Positions 7,772 through 16,677 of a stretch of 64,000 bases of DNA are shown here, one piece after another (the first letter of the stretch is position 1; each line of letters opens with the position of its first letter). Position numbers and translations under genes: made by a program. The notes under the pieces were generated by a model, which was not told where the DNA came from, ran no database searches, and was given only the letters and a program-made list of their open reading frames with translations. The stretch covers positions 186,001-250,000 of the forward strand of contig JAHBSJ010000006.1 in NCBI GenBank assembly GCA_019639155.1. Direction: 5' to 3'. This DNA is from Acidobacteriota bacterium. Lineage in GTDB: Bacteria > Acidobacteriota > Blastocatellia > Pyrinomonadales > Pyrinomonadaceae.

Positions 7772-8743
7772 CTAAGGGTAGAATCTCAGCAGTGTTCCGG
7801 CTGCGCCGACAGCCCAGCCAAATTTCTTATCCATGAAAATGCCGTACAGATGATTGTTCGTTCCCGGAAGTGAGCGTTCCCAAGATTTGCCGCGGTCCCG
7901 AGTTCGCAGTATCGTACCGCGATGTCCCGCGATCCAGCCGTTCTTATCATCGGCGAACGAGACCCGCATCAAAGACTCACGAACCGGCGATTGGATCGGC
8001 CACCAACTATCACCGCCATTCGTTGTTTGGATGATCGTACCGTTCTTGCCAACGGCCACGCCATTTTTCTGATCGCGAAAATCGACCCCGTAAAGCGGTT
8101 CCTTTGTGCCGGTATTCTGACGTGTCCAGGTCAGGCCCTCGTCGCGACTTGCCAATACCGTACCGTCATCGCCTACTATCCAGCCGTGTGAATTTCCGCG
8201 AAAGAAAATACTGAAAAGTTCCAACTTGAAAGGCAGAAGCACCCGCCGCCAAGTGTCTCCACCGTCCTCCGTTCGCATTAACAGTGAATCGACCACAACT
8301 GCGTCATCACCCGAGCCGCGCAGAACAGAACCGATAATATACCCGCGGCGCTTATCTGAAAACTTGACACTTAAAAACTCCGGAGTGCCCGAGCCGAATT
8401 CACCGGTCCGATATGGCCGAATATCCTGCCATGTCTGCCCGCCGTCACGCGTAACGAATAGTTTGCGCCCCGCCACAACGTAGCCATCTTTGTCGTTTCG
8501 AAAATAAACCTCGTTAATGTCATCCGCAATATTCAGATCGACACGCGACCAGGTCTTCCCGCCGTCTCGGGTCGATGCCAGATAGCCATTGTCCCCCGCA
8601 ACCCATCCACGATCGGACGACTGAAAATACACGCCGACCAGATCGCCATCAACGTCGCAGTCAAAACCACGCCAACCCGACTGTGCAGCGGCGCCGGCCG
8701 CGATCGAAAGAACTAAACAGATTGATACAAAAACTCCCCTCAC
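7772..8743 (-). CDS. YCF48/BNR-repeat secreted protein
   Basis: The start is placed at GTG 8743, because GGAGG lies 5 bases upstream and the following residues make a good signal peptide (VRGVFVSICLVLSIAAGAAA); the longer frame to 8845 adds a polar tail. The mature part repeats GWxxG and TxDGGxTW blades, for example STRDGGKTWSR, VTRDGGQTWQD, RTEDGGDTWRR, ASRDEGLTWTR, QTTNGGDSWWP and RTRDRGKSWER. It is a beta-propeller like the photosystem II assembly factor YCF48. In non-photosynthetic bacteria the role is unknown; such proteins are exported and may help to assemble or hold other proteins. Confidence 0.85.
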   Translation of the reverse strand: MRGVFVSICLVLSIAAGAAAQSGWRGFDCDVDGDLVGVYFQSSDRGWVAGDNGYLASTRDGGKTWSRVDLNIADDINEVYFRNDKDGYVVAGRKLFVTRDGGQTWQDIRPYRTGEFGSGTPEFLSVKFSDKRRGYIIGSVLRGSGDDAVVVDSLLMRTEDGGDTWRRVLLPFKLELFSIFFRGNSHGWIVGDDGTVLASRDEGLTWTRQNTGTKEPLYGVDFRDQKNGVAVGKNGTIIQTTNGGDSWWPIQSPVRESLMRVSFADDKNGWIAGHRGTILRTRDRGKSWERSLPGTNNHLYGIFMDKKFGWAVGAAGTLLRFYP

Positions 8744-8852
8744 CTTGTCCTCCGGTCCATTTTTTCGCTTTGATTTATAAGAATAACGGCTTTCGCGGCT
8801 TAATTCATCCTTTCTGATGACGAAAGTTCTTCCGGAGTTCCCCACAAAAGGA

Positions 8853-11084
8853 CTATTTCACAACACGATAAACAGTTCCTTTCCATTCAAGAACAACCTG
8901 TTCACCGAGTGCGAGGTATTGTCCAACTTCGCGATATTTTTTCACTAATTCGAAATACTCGCTGCTCCCAAAGGTGATCCGAACCTCGTACGCATTTTTA
9001 ATATTTTCGGCGTCAGCGTCGATCCAAACACCGTTCTGATTGGTGAAGTTCTTGTTTCCCACGAACTGGTTCACCGTAGAATTGCGGATGATAATCTCTT
9101 CGCGGCTGTCGTCGGCGTCGCCTGCGAGTGTCGTATTAGACTGCATGGCGTTCTGTTGGACGCTCATGCGAACGGCCTCGGCACCGCTGCGTTCGGCGAC
9201 CTTCGCCTTTGCCGGTGCTGAGAACGCACCGGAAACCACAAGATCCCGCCTCGCATTTACCACCGAACCGTCCGCGGCAAGGTAGGACGTGTACGGCGTA
9301 ACAAGACCGAATCGCGTACCGAGTTCGACTATCTCATCCTTAAGTTCTTTGGTTTCTCCATTTGCCCGAATTTGCTCGAGCAACCAACCCACGCGGCGGC
9401 TCGCCCATAAACGCGGCAGGAACTCGTTCCCATCGGATCGTACCGGCATATCAATATCCGTATATCGGAATTCCCTTCGCTCACCGCCGGCTCGTCCGGT
9501 CAACCGAAATGCTATATTCCGAAGGTCATTCGTATTTTTGTAACGCCCGATCACGGTCAACTGCATGCCTTTGAAAATGTCAGTCAGCTTTCGCGGATAC
9601 ATGTATTCGGCGATAACCGGTCCGAGGTCGAGTTCGAGATCGGACAGCACCGGTGAGCTGACCCGCGAGAAAAAGTTCGAAACCTTGATCTCTAGGTCTT
9701 CTTTCGGCTGAACGTAATCCGAAATACCGCCGTTCTCAGAACCGATCCGGTCCAAAAGAGCTGTGTTGACGTCATATCCGAACCCAAACGGAAAGATACG
9801 TATATTCTGCTGCTTTTCGTTTTTCAGATTCTCGATGATCCGCTCGACATTTCTTTCACCGACCGTCGGCAGGCCGTCGGTCATGAAAACCAGCATTTTC
9901 GGCCTGTCGCTGCGGTCAAATTGCTTAACGGCAGCGATAAGGGCGTCGTTGATGTTCGTGCCGCCTGTGGGACGAACCTTATCGACGAACTCTGCGCCGC
10001 GCTTCTTACCGTCAGAGTTTGCAGCGACCATCCCGCGTTCCATTAAATGTTCTTCGCCCGCAAAATTGATCACATTAAAGCGGTCGCCGTCACGCAGGGT
10101 TCTGATACCAAAAAGCAGTGCATTCCGTGCCTTGTCCATTTTGCCTTCGTCGGCCATCGAGCCGCTGGTATCGAGCACAAAAACAACGTCCTTGTTGACC
10201 AATTCCCTCTCAGAGATATTGTCCCGCGGCGATAGCATCAGCAAAAAATGGCCGTCCTTTCCGGGCTCGCGGTACGTCAGCAGCGACATCCCGAAATCGT
10301 TGTCCGAGACGCCGTAGAAAAGCTGAAAGTCGTTGTCATTGTTCTTTGTTTCAAACGAGACTACCGACGAAGACGCCGAACGGCTCTTAACTTCGATCTG
10401 ATGGGTCGGCGAATAGACGTTTCTGACCGCCTCACGTGCCGCGATCTCGATCTTTCCTGAAACCGTTCCGAACTGCTGCGGCGTTCGTACATTTCGTTCA
10501 ACAGCAGGCTGATTCCGCCACAAATTCCGTCCTGTTCCCAATGGATACCGATAGCCGACGGTGCCGTTCTCGGCCTTGAGAACTTCGGTGTATGTCAATT
10601 CGAGCTTTTTATCAGAATTCGGCGGTATCGGAAATATCGAAGCCTGCAGCAGATCCTTTCCTGCGTACTCCAGCAGTCCCGGATCGATGTTTCTACGAAC
10701 TATCTCGTCGTATATTCGGCGTGCTTCGTCACGCGAACGCACCTCGCCCACCAGTTTCTTGCCGTCTTCCCAAATCGCGAATTCCACGATCGACGCCGTT
10801 TCCGGTATGGGAAAGAAGTAAGTACCTTCGAGGGTAAACCGCGTATCGTTGCGAAAAACCTGTTCAACGTGAGTACGTGCAACTTGTGCGTCGATCTTCG
10901 TCGTGATGTTTATCGACTTCACCGGCAGTGCTGTCGGCAATTGAGGAACCGGCCTAGGCATCGGCACGCACGGACGCCTTTCACACGGTATGGGGACTAT
11001 GACACCTTGTGCTGCGGCGTTAAACGCGGAAAATACCAAGGTTACGAATACGAAAACTCCAAAGGGTAGAAAATTGCGTTTCAT
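8853..11084 (-). CDS. VIT and von Willebrand factor A domain protein, secreted
   Basis: The 743-residue protein has a signal peptide (cleavage near AAAQG). A VIT domain comes first: INITTKIDAQVARTHVEQVF, GTYFFPIPE, RIYDEIVRRNIDPGLLEY, FPIPPNSDKKLELTY. The vWA domain follows from about residue 300, with the MIDAS motif DTSGSM in DVVFVLDTSGSMADEGKMDK, the conserved T in PTGGTNINDAL and MTDGLPTVGE. The C-terminal third is helical and beta-rich without a known domain, and the last 100 residues include EIIIRNSTVNQFVG. The family resembles inter-alpha-trypsin inhibitor heavy chains. It is thought to bind proteins outside the membrane, but no partner is evident here. Confidence 0.9.
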   Translation of the reverse strand: MKRNFLPFGVFVFVTLVFSAFNAAAQGVIVPIPCERRPCVPMPRPVPQLPTALPVKSINITTKIDAQVARTHVEQVFRNDTRFTLEGTYFFPIPETASIVEFAIWEDGKKLVGEVRSRDEARRIYDEIVRRNIDPGLLEYAGKDLLQASIFPIPPNSDKKLELTYTEVLKAENGTVGYRYPLGTGRNLWRNQPAVERNVRTPQQFGTVSGKIEIAAREAVRNVYSPTHQIEVKSRSASSSVVSFETKNNDNDFQLFYGVSDNDFGMSLLTYREPGKDGHFLLMLSPRDNISERELVNKDVVFVLDTSGSMADEGKMDKARNALLFGIRTLRDGDRFNVINFAGEEHLMERGMVAANSDGKKRGAEFVDKVRPTGGTNINDALIAAVKQFDRSDRPKMLVFMTDGLPTVGERNVERIIENLKNEKQQNIRIFPFGFGYDVNTALLDRIGSENGGISDYVQPKEDLEIKVSNFFSRVSSPVLSDLELDLGPVIAEYMYPRKLTDIFKGMQLTVIGRYKNTNDLRNIAFRLTGRAGGERREFRYTDIDMPVRSDGNEFLPRLWASRRVGWLLEQIRANGETKELKDEIVELGTRFGLVTPYTSYLAADGSVVNARRDLVVSGAFSAPAKAKVAERSGAEAVRMSVQQNAMQSNTTLAGDADDSREEIIIRNSTVNQFVGNKNFTNQNGVWIDADAENIKNAYEVRITFGSSEYFELVKKYREVGQYLALGEQVVLEWKGTVYRVVK

Positions 11085-11187
11085 TGGATACTCACCTTAG
11101 ATCGAAAGCAAGGGGACGCATTCGATCAGATCTGATACACATTGAACGAACCAAGGATGGCCTCCTTGCACCTTTTCTAAACTTTTT

Positions 11188-11207
11188 CCAAATCATTTGG
11201 TGTAACA
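11188..11207 (+). promoter_or_regulatory. palindrome CCAAATCATTTGG next to a candidate -10 box
   Basis: A perfect 13-bp dyad at 11188-11200 lies directly before TGTAACAT (11201-11208), an extended -10-like sequence, 31 bp ahead of the start codon at 11238. A regulator bound here would block polymerase. No owner of the site can be named. Confidence 0.35.
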
Positions 11208-11237
11208 TAGTAGAAATTTAGGTAACGGAGGAATATT

Positions 11238-13019
11238 ATGCGAGCGTTATTTGCGTTGTTATTGCTCACGTATTTCACGGTGGTCGCAAGCCCAGGTACC
11301 GCAGAAACCAGGCAACCAACCTGTGATGCTAATCTGGCAACACAACTTGTCCGACAGCAGGTCCGCGAAAGCAGCACGATCACCGCGAACGACAAACAGA
11401 TACGGATCTTGGTCCGTTCAGCTGATTTCCTTTGGAAATACGACGAACCGGCCGCCCGCGATTTCTTCGCAGATGCATTTAATCGCGCAGAAGCTGAATA
11501 CGAGAAGGCCGGCGACGGATCGAAGTCTCGCGAAGGATTTGACGCTCGCTTCAGGGAACAAGTTCCGGATCACAGAATGACAGTGATCCGAGCCGTTGCC
11601 AGGCACGACGCCAAATGGGCCGATCAACTGATCGTCCGCGTCATTGACGAGTACAAGAAGAAGTTAGGCGAAGCCGGTTCCCAGTTTCGCGAGCGCGAGA
11701 TCGACGCATTGTTGGGCATCGCCATTGCAGTTGCCGGCAGCGATCGAGCCCTTTCAATGAATATATTTCGTAGAGTAATGGCATTTCCTCTGACCATGAT
11801 GATGGGAGCTGCAATATCGTCGATCTCTCAGACTGACAAAGAGCTTGCCGATTCGCTCTACGTTGAGGCGATCGCTCGTTATCGCGATGAGCGTCCACGC
11901 AGATTGTTGTTCCTATCTGCGTATCCGTTCGCTCAAGGTAGGACCATGGGCATTGACAAGTTTCAGTTCGGATTCTCGATCCCGGTCGATATGGAACCGA
12001 ACAAGCCTCTACAGAGGCTCTTTATAGAAACTTTTCTGGGACGTGTGGCTCGGTTCGCCGCGAATCAGGCCGATATTGCGTCGCCTCCTGAAACGCCCTA
12101 CAAGCCCGAGCCGCTCTATCTGCTTTCGGGATTGCATGACATCGAGCCGATCGTACTTGCGGAATTCCCGGATCTGCTTGATCGTCTTGCGACTGTAAAG
12201 TCACAAGCCCTCGCACTTCTTGATGCGGAAATGCGCAAAACTCTTGAAAACAGCGGGAATCACGTCGAGCAGCTTTCGTTGTCGCTTGACGAACGCATCG
12301 CTGCAGCGATCGAGGCTGACAAGGCAGGAAAGTTGACCGACGAGATGATCATTCAGTTGATCACTTGGGGCGAGGCTAACGAGGAGCAGCTCGCGAAAAT
12401 TCAGCCATTCCTGGACAAGATAAAAGATGAGAAGGCGAAGAAAGAAGCCGCAGCCTTTTTCTGGTTCAAACGTGGGTTGAGGTCAGTCAAGGACGAGCGA
12501 TTCGATGACGCAGAAAAACACGCAGGGCGCATCGGCGACCTCGAGCTAAAAGCCTATGTCTATTTTGAACTTGCTGACAAAACGGCCCGGACCGCAAACG
12601 ATCTAGCGGCGAAATTCGAGATATTGAACAAGCTTTCCAAGATCGTTCGAGCTGCCCCCGATTCTGTCGTAAAAGCTCAAATGCTGCTTGGATTGTCAGG
12701 AAAATACGGAGAACTAAATCACACTATCGCCCTTGACGAAATGAGCGAATCTATCAAAGTGGTGAACAAACTCAAAGACCCCGACCTTTTGTCTACCTTT
12801 GTCATGAGACAGATCGCCACAAAGGATATGGCATTTTTCGCGTCTTATTCGATTCCCGGCTTCGACCTGGAAAAGGCTTTTGGCGATCTCAGCAAGCGGG
12901 ATATGGATATGGCTTTGGCACATGCACGATCGTTCGACGACAGGTTCTTCCGCACACTGGCAGTGATCTCGATCGCCAAGCAGTGCGTCGCTGCACCAAA
13001 ACCGCAACCGGCGATGTGA
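11238..13019 (+). CDS. secreted helical protein of unknown function
   Basis: The 593-residue protein has a strong ribosome site (ACGGAGGAATATT before ATG) and a signal peptide ending near GTAETR. Past it the sequence is almost wholly helical, with repeats of about 35 residues that look TPR- or HAT-like (for example VRSADFLWKYDEPAARDFFADAF split as two helices). No enzyme motif is visible. It has its own candidate promoter and lies tail to tail with the next gene, with one base between. The family is not recognised. A scaffold or protein-binding role is possible but is only inference. Confidence 0.7.
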   Translation: MRALFALLLLTYFTVVASPGTAETRQPTCDANLATQLVRQQVRESSTITANDKQIRILVRSADFLWKYDEPAARDFFADAFNRAEAEYEKAGDGSKSREGFDARFREQVPDHRMTVIRAVARHDAKWADQLIVRVIDEYKKKLGEAGSQFREREIDALLGIAIAVAGSDRALSMNIFRRVMAFPLTMMMGAAISSISQTDKELADSLYVEAIARYRDERPRRLLFLSAYPFAQGRTMGIDKFQFGFSIPVDMEPNKPLQRLFIETFLGRVARFAANQADIASPPETPYKPEPLYLLSGLHDIEPIVLAEFPDLLDRLATVKSQALALLDAEMRKTLENSGNHVEQLSLSLDERIAAAIEADKAGKLTDEMIIQLITWGEANEEQLAKIQPFLDKIKDEKAKKEAAAFFWFKRGLRSVKDERFDDAEKHAGRIGDLELKAYVYFELADKTARTANDLAAKFEILNKLSKIVRAAPDSVVKAQMLLGLSGKYGELNHTIALDEMSESIKVVNKLKDPDLLSTFVMRQIATKDMAFFASYSIPGFDLEKAFGDLSKRDMDMALAHARSFDDRFFRTLAVISIAKQCVAAPKPQPAM

Positions 13020-13020
13020 C

Positions 13021-13701
13021 CTAAGGCTTGCCGTCTTCAAGAGCGTCGTCGATGTCTTTTTCGAGCTTGAATCGAAGCTTTTCAACCATCATATCGGCGC
13101 GTTGCAGCGCAGCGGCAAGATTTCCACGCGTATTTTGAATTTCAATCAGAAGTGATTGCAGATTTGTCTTCTCTGCCGCAAGGCTCCGCCTTCGTGCTTC
13201 GCGCACCTCTTCAGGCCGCATAGAGCCCGCGATCTGCACGCTCCGTTCGACAACATCGGGACGCGCATCATATTCGATCTGCTCAAGACGCGTCTTGATC
13301 GTATTCTCCTTCTCGATCATTTCGAAAAGCTGTTTTCGCAGCGAATCGGATCGCTGTTCGGCCCGCGTAATTATATCGAGATTCATGAGCAAGGCCTTCT
13401 GCTTTTCGTCGCCGGCGGACGAGCCCGACGCCTTTTGATTCTCCAGACGCTTCACACGTTCAAGAAGCTCGGCAAGTCGCTCCGTATTCGTTGGAGTCGG
13501 AGTCGTTTGCGGCTGAACGTTTCCGGGCCGTTTACCTTCTTCTTGAGGATCCTCAAAACTTCCGCCGCGGATGATCTCAGCACCAGTAAGAACCGGCGGA
13601 GTGGCAAGCGGCCGGGGCTGTCTGTTGTTTTGCGAATACGCCTCCGATACGGCCATTGAGCATGCCAAGATCAAAACAGAACACGCGATCGTAATTCTCA
13701 T
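13021..13701 (-). CDS. secreted coiled-coil protein of unknown function
   Basis: The 226-residue protein has a signal peptide ending near SEAYSQ. A proline/threonine-rich linker (PQTTPTPTNT) follows, then a long coiled coil from about residue 75 to the end (ERLAELLERVKRLENQ, then heptads to LRFKLEKDIDDALED). It overlaps the upstream gene by 4 bases (ATGA), so the two are translated together. No family is recognised. The layout suggests a periplasmic spacer or envelope-associated rod. Confidence 0.65.
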   Translation of the reverse strand: MRITIACSVLILACSMAVSEAYSQNNRQPRPLATPPVLTGAEIIRGGSFEDPQEEGKRPGNVQPQTTPTPTNTERLAELLERVKRLENQKASGSSAGDEKQKALLMNLDIITRAEQRSDSLRKQLFEMIEKENTIKTRLEQIEYDARPDVVERSVQIAGSMRPEEVREARRRSLAAEKTNLQSLLIEIQNTRGNLAAALQRADMMVEKLRFKLEKDIDDALEDGKP

Positions 13702-13967
13702 TTCACTTTTCCTTTTTTCGGCTTGTCGGCGATAAAGTCGCCGCGAACCAACTCCACTGCGTTCTTCGCGAGCCCTATCACGGGTATCGCATCTAGGCCC
13801 GAATTGACCAGGCCGCGAACTACTCCCTTTTTCCTGATATCACTGCCCACCAGGGCCAAAACAATGAATGTGCCTCCGAACGGCAGCGACCGAGCCCCTC
13901 GCTTGACGATCTGCCAACCGCCCGCTCGCAGCAACTTTCCTTTAACCGATACCTTCTGTTCTTCCAT
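13698..13967 (-). CDS. small protein of unknown function, operon partner of the coiled-coil gene
   Basis: The 89-residue protein is basic at both ends (KVSVKGKLLRAGGWQIVKRG, KPKKGKVK) with a hydrophobic middle (PFGGTFIVLALVGSDI, LDAIPVIGLAKNAVEL) that could enter a membrane. The ATG follows AAGG closely. It overlaps the coiled-coil gene by 4 bases. No family recognised. Confidence 0.6.
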   Translation of the reverse strand: MEEQKVSVKGKLLRAGGWQIVKRGARSLPFGGTFIVLALVGSDIRKKGVVRGLVNSGLDAIPVIGLAKNAVELVRGDFIADKPKKGKVK

Positions 13968-14066
13968 CCTTCACAACTGCAATACTTGCCTAAATCAGAT
14001 GACATCAGCATACTCTACTTTGCACGAACTATTACAAATAAAGTTTCACGCATTCTAACCGCCGGC

Positions 14067-15005
14067 ATGGAACGCAGAATCTCAAATCTTTCAAAACGTT
14101 TCGGTAATCAGTGGGTTTTGCGCGATGTTGAGTTCGACTTCGCTTCGGGCACGGTGATCTGTGTCTCCGGTACCGCGGGCTCCGGAAAGTCAACCCTGCT
14201 CCGCCTGATCGCAGGCAAAGAAAAAGCGAATAGTGGAGAATTCACTCATTTCTCGTCGGAAGACGTGTACCTCGCCGACCAGGGAAATTCCCGAGGACTT
14301 TTCTCCTTATTCGGGACCTTGGGCGACGGCCGAACTGCAGGCTCGGATGCTCTGTCGCAGCTTGAGAGTTCACTTACCGGCCCAAAGGAGACCATATTGC
14401 TGGACGAACCTTTTGCAGGATTGGATCGAGAAACCCGCTCACTTTCAGCAAGTAAGATCCGAGAGGCCACCAAACGCGGAAAAACAGTTATTTTCGCAGC
14501 GGCAGATTTCAAGCACGCATGCGAGGCCGCCGAAAAAGTAATCATTTTAGATCGCGGTACGGTCATGCAGACGGGAACACCGCATGAGGTCTATGAGAAC
14601 CCTGTCTCTGCCGCAGTGGCCGTGCTGACGGGAATGATGAACCTGATAGAGGCTAGGCGCCTGACGTCGTCAAATGCCGACATTCCTGAATTTCACACCA
14701 TCAACGGCGGCCATCGCATTTTTTCACAAGCGGTCCCCAAGTACAGACTCGGCGCGATCAATCAGAATATGATGCTTGGAATTCGCCCCGAGGACGTCGT
14801 AATAGCTATGAATGCTTCGTTCCCTGAAGACAATGTAATACGTGCGACTGTAACGGAAGTACGGTTTGACGGTGAAACGAGCTTGGTAGACCTCGACGCG
14901 AGCGGCCTGTTACTCACCGCCCGCGTATTTAAGGTCGTAGGACTGAACATCGGCGACGAATGCATGCTCGGACTGCCGCCGCACCGCGTAGCGATATTGA
15001 ACTAG
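14067..15005 (+). CDS. ABC-type ATPase with TOBE-like tail, lacking the signature motif
   Basis: The protein has 312 residues from ATG 14067; the in-frame stretch before it is not supported. The Walker A motif GTAGSGKST is at 35-43 and Walker B TILLDEPFAGLD at 109-120, giving only about 66 residues between them against about 115 in MalK-type ATPases. The helical subdomain with LSGGQ is missing. A DQ pair at 71-72 may be the Q-loop. The H-loop histidine is replaced (VIFAAADFKHA). The C-terminus looks like the TOBE domain of sulfate/molybdate/polyamine importers (LGIRPEDVVIAM, VTEVRFDGETSLVDLD). No permease or binding protein lies beside it. It may be a regulatory or degenerate ATPase. Confidence 0.7.
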   Translation: MERRISNLSKRFGNQWVLRDVEFDFASGTVICVSGTAGSGKSTLLRLIAGKEKANSGEFTHFSSEDVYLADQGNSRGLFSLFGTLGDGRTAGSDALSQLESSLTGPKETILLDEPFAGLDRETRSLSASKIREATKRGKTVIFAAADFKHACEAAEKVIILDRGTVMQTGTPHEVYENPVSAAVAVLTGMMNLIEARRLTSSNADIPEFHTINGGHRIFSQAVPKYRLGAINQNMMLGIRPEDVVIAMNASFPEDNVIRATVTEVRFDGETSLVDLDASGLLLTARVFKVVGLNIGDECMLGLPPHRVAILN

Positions 15006-16558
15006 TTCCCCACAAAAACAGATAAGACTATCTGCACTCTGCGGTTTTTCGCCTTGTTTGCGGCAGTGGTGTTCGGCGCGACCGGCGTTGACGCTCCGAA
15101 ACCTTTTGCCATCAGTCGTCCCTCATCAACGCCCTTGGCGGCGAACATATCGGCTACGATATACGACCGCCGGTCTGTCAGTGTCTGGATCGCGGCAGGA
15201 TCACCTGTATTGTCAGTATGCGACTCCACTGCGATCCGATAATCGGGGTGATCGGCCAAAATCGCACCGAGAGCATTCAGTCGTCCGTCAGCCTGCGGCG
15301 TCAGTGTGGTCGAACGCGTGCCGGTCCAGATATTCTCGGCAAGGGTGAGCACGATACCCCTATCGTTCTTTTGAACCGTTCCAAATCCGCGAAGCTGCTG
15401 CATCAATGCGGGCTCGGCCGCACGGATATTCGCCGCTCTCAGTTCCCTTTCGTTTTCTTCCTGTCGCGATCGGTTCTCATTCTCCAGGACTGTCACGCGT
15501 GCACGGGCGGTCTCTATTTCGACACGTGCACGGCCGAGTTCTTCACGCAATCGGCCATTCTCTTCACGCAGTTCTCGAACCTGATTGGCATAGTTCGCCG
15601 AGTCGCGCTCTGCAAGTTCACGGTTGCGCGTCTCGCGGGCCAGTTCGGCTCGCAATTCCGTTAACTGCTCCTGAGCGTCCATTACGCGGTTCTCGGCTTC
15701 GCGGATCTCCGCATCGGTACGAAGCTGTTCATTTCGCCTTTCCCGGGCGATCTTTCGCTGAAAAGCCATCTGTTCCGCTTTTACAGCGGCCGATATAGCC
15801 CTACGGGCCGCCACATCGACCGTATCTGAAGCTCTGCCCGCCTGCCAACCGTTGTCGGCGTTCTGGAGCAATGTCTCAGCCTCTCGCAATTCGTCAGCGG
15901 CATCGCGTTCCGCACCGGCGAACTTCGCCAAAGCGACCGCCTGACGTGCCTGTAGGATCGCCGGCGGTGTTCGTGCGTAATCCGTCTCAGCTATTTCCGG
16001 TGTCCTCGGATCACGGAAGTAATCGCTGGAATTCCCAAAATACTGCACTGCCGGTATCGTCGCTATGGTCTTTCCCCGGGGGGCGACCGGATAAAGATTT
16101 TCAAGCATTATCTGTTGGCTCGGCCTTGATACCAGGAAATGCGGTTCAGCCGTAATGATTATCGAAAAGGTCTGAAATGTCGTTGTTACGTTTACCTTCG
16201 AATCGATAAAGAACAGGCCGCTTCGCTTGATCTCGCCCAAATTATCCACTTGCCCTTCAGGGGAGATCGCCCATACGACATAGGTGGCATACCCCGGCCC
16301 CAGTTCGAACGGACGCGGCATTTTCTCGACCGAAAGTTCGATCCGCGTGCCTGTGCGGGCCGTGCGGCGAACTTTTGCTTCACCTTTCATTCGCGGGAAA
16401 CGGGTGGTTCCGCGAAACTCGACCTTGATGGTCTCATCAAGCGGATAGGTGATCGCAGTGGTCCTCCTCGGGACGTCCGCTTGGGCAAACGTGAACGCGG
16501 TAAACGCGAATACCAACAGCAAAAGGAATAATGGACGCATAAATGAAGGCAATTTCAT
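15002..16558 (-). CDS. OmpA-family protein with DUF4398-like and coiled-coil regions
   Basis: The 518-residue protein has a signal peptide (AFTFAQA). An N-terminal beta-rich region (about 30-190) is followed by a DUF4398-like helical segment (QARQAVALAKFAGAERDAAD, about 205-265). A long charged coiled coil follows (about 270-380), then a C-terminal OmpA/MotB peptidoglycan-binding domain with YRIAVESHTDNTGDPAA, LTDRRSYIVADMF, GFGASTPVAPN and NRRVQIVL. It should be periplasmic or anchored at the outer membrane, tying envelope and cell wall. The end overlaps the convergent ABC ATPase gene by 4 bases. Confidence 0.9.
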   Translation of the reverse strand: MKLPSFMRPLFLLLLVFAFTAFTFAQADVPRRTTAITYPLDETIKVEFRGTTRFPRMKGEAKVRRTARTGTRIELSVEKMPRPFELGPGYATYVVWAISPEGQVDNLGEIKRSGLFFIDSKVNVTTTFQTFSIIITAEPHFLVSRPSQQIMLENLYPVAPRGKTIATIPAVQYFGNSSDYFRDPRTPEIAETDYARTPPAILQARQAVALAKFAGAERDAADELREAETLLQNADNGWQAGRASDTVDVAARRAISAAVKAEQMAFQRKIARERRNEQLRTDAEIREAENRVMDAQEQLTELRAELARETRNRELAERDSANYANQVRELREENGRLREELGRARVEIETARARVTVLENENRSRQEENERELRAANIRAAEPALMQQLRGFGTVQKNDRGIVLTLAENIWTGTRSTTLTPQADGRLNALGAILADHPDYRIAVESHTDNTGDPAAIQTLTDRRSYIVADMFAAKGVDEGRLMAKGFGASTPVAPNTTAANKAKNRRVQIVLSVFVGN

Positions 16559-16677
16559 ATTGTCTTTATGATCAAGTCAACTCTTGAAAAGATGCCATAT
16601 CGTTAAACAGAGTTGCAAACGGAGCGTTTGGACATGATCATCGGAAGTAAAGTATATTCAACCTTTTACCGTCGCGA

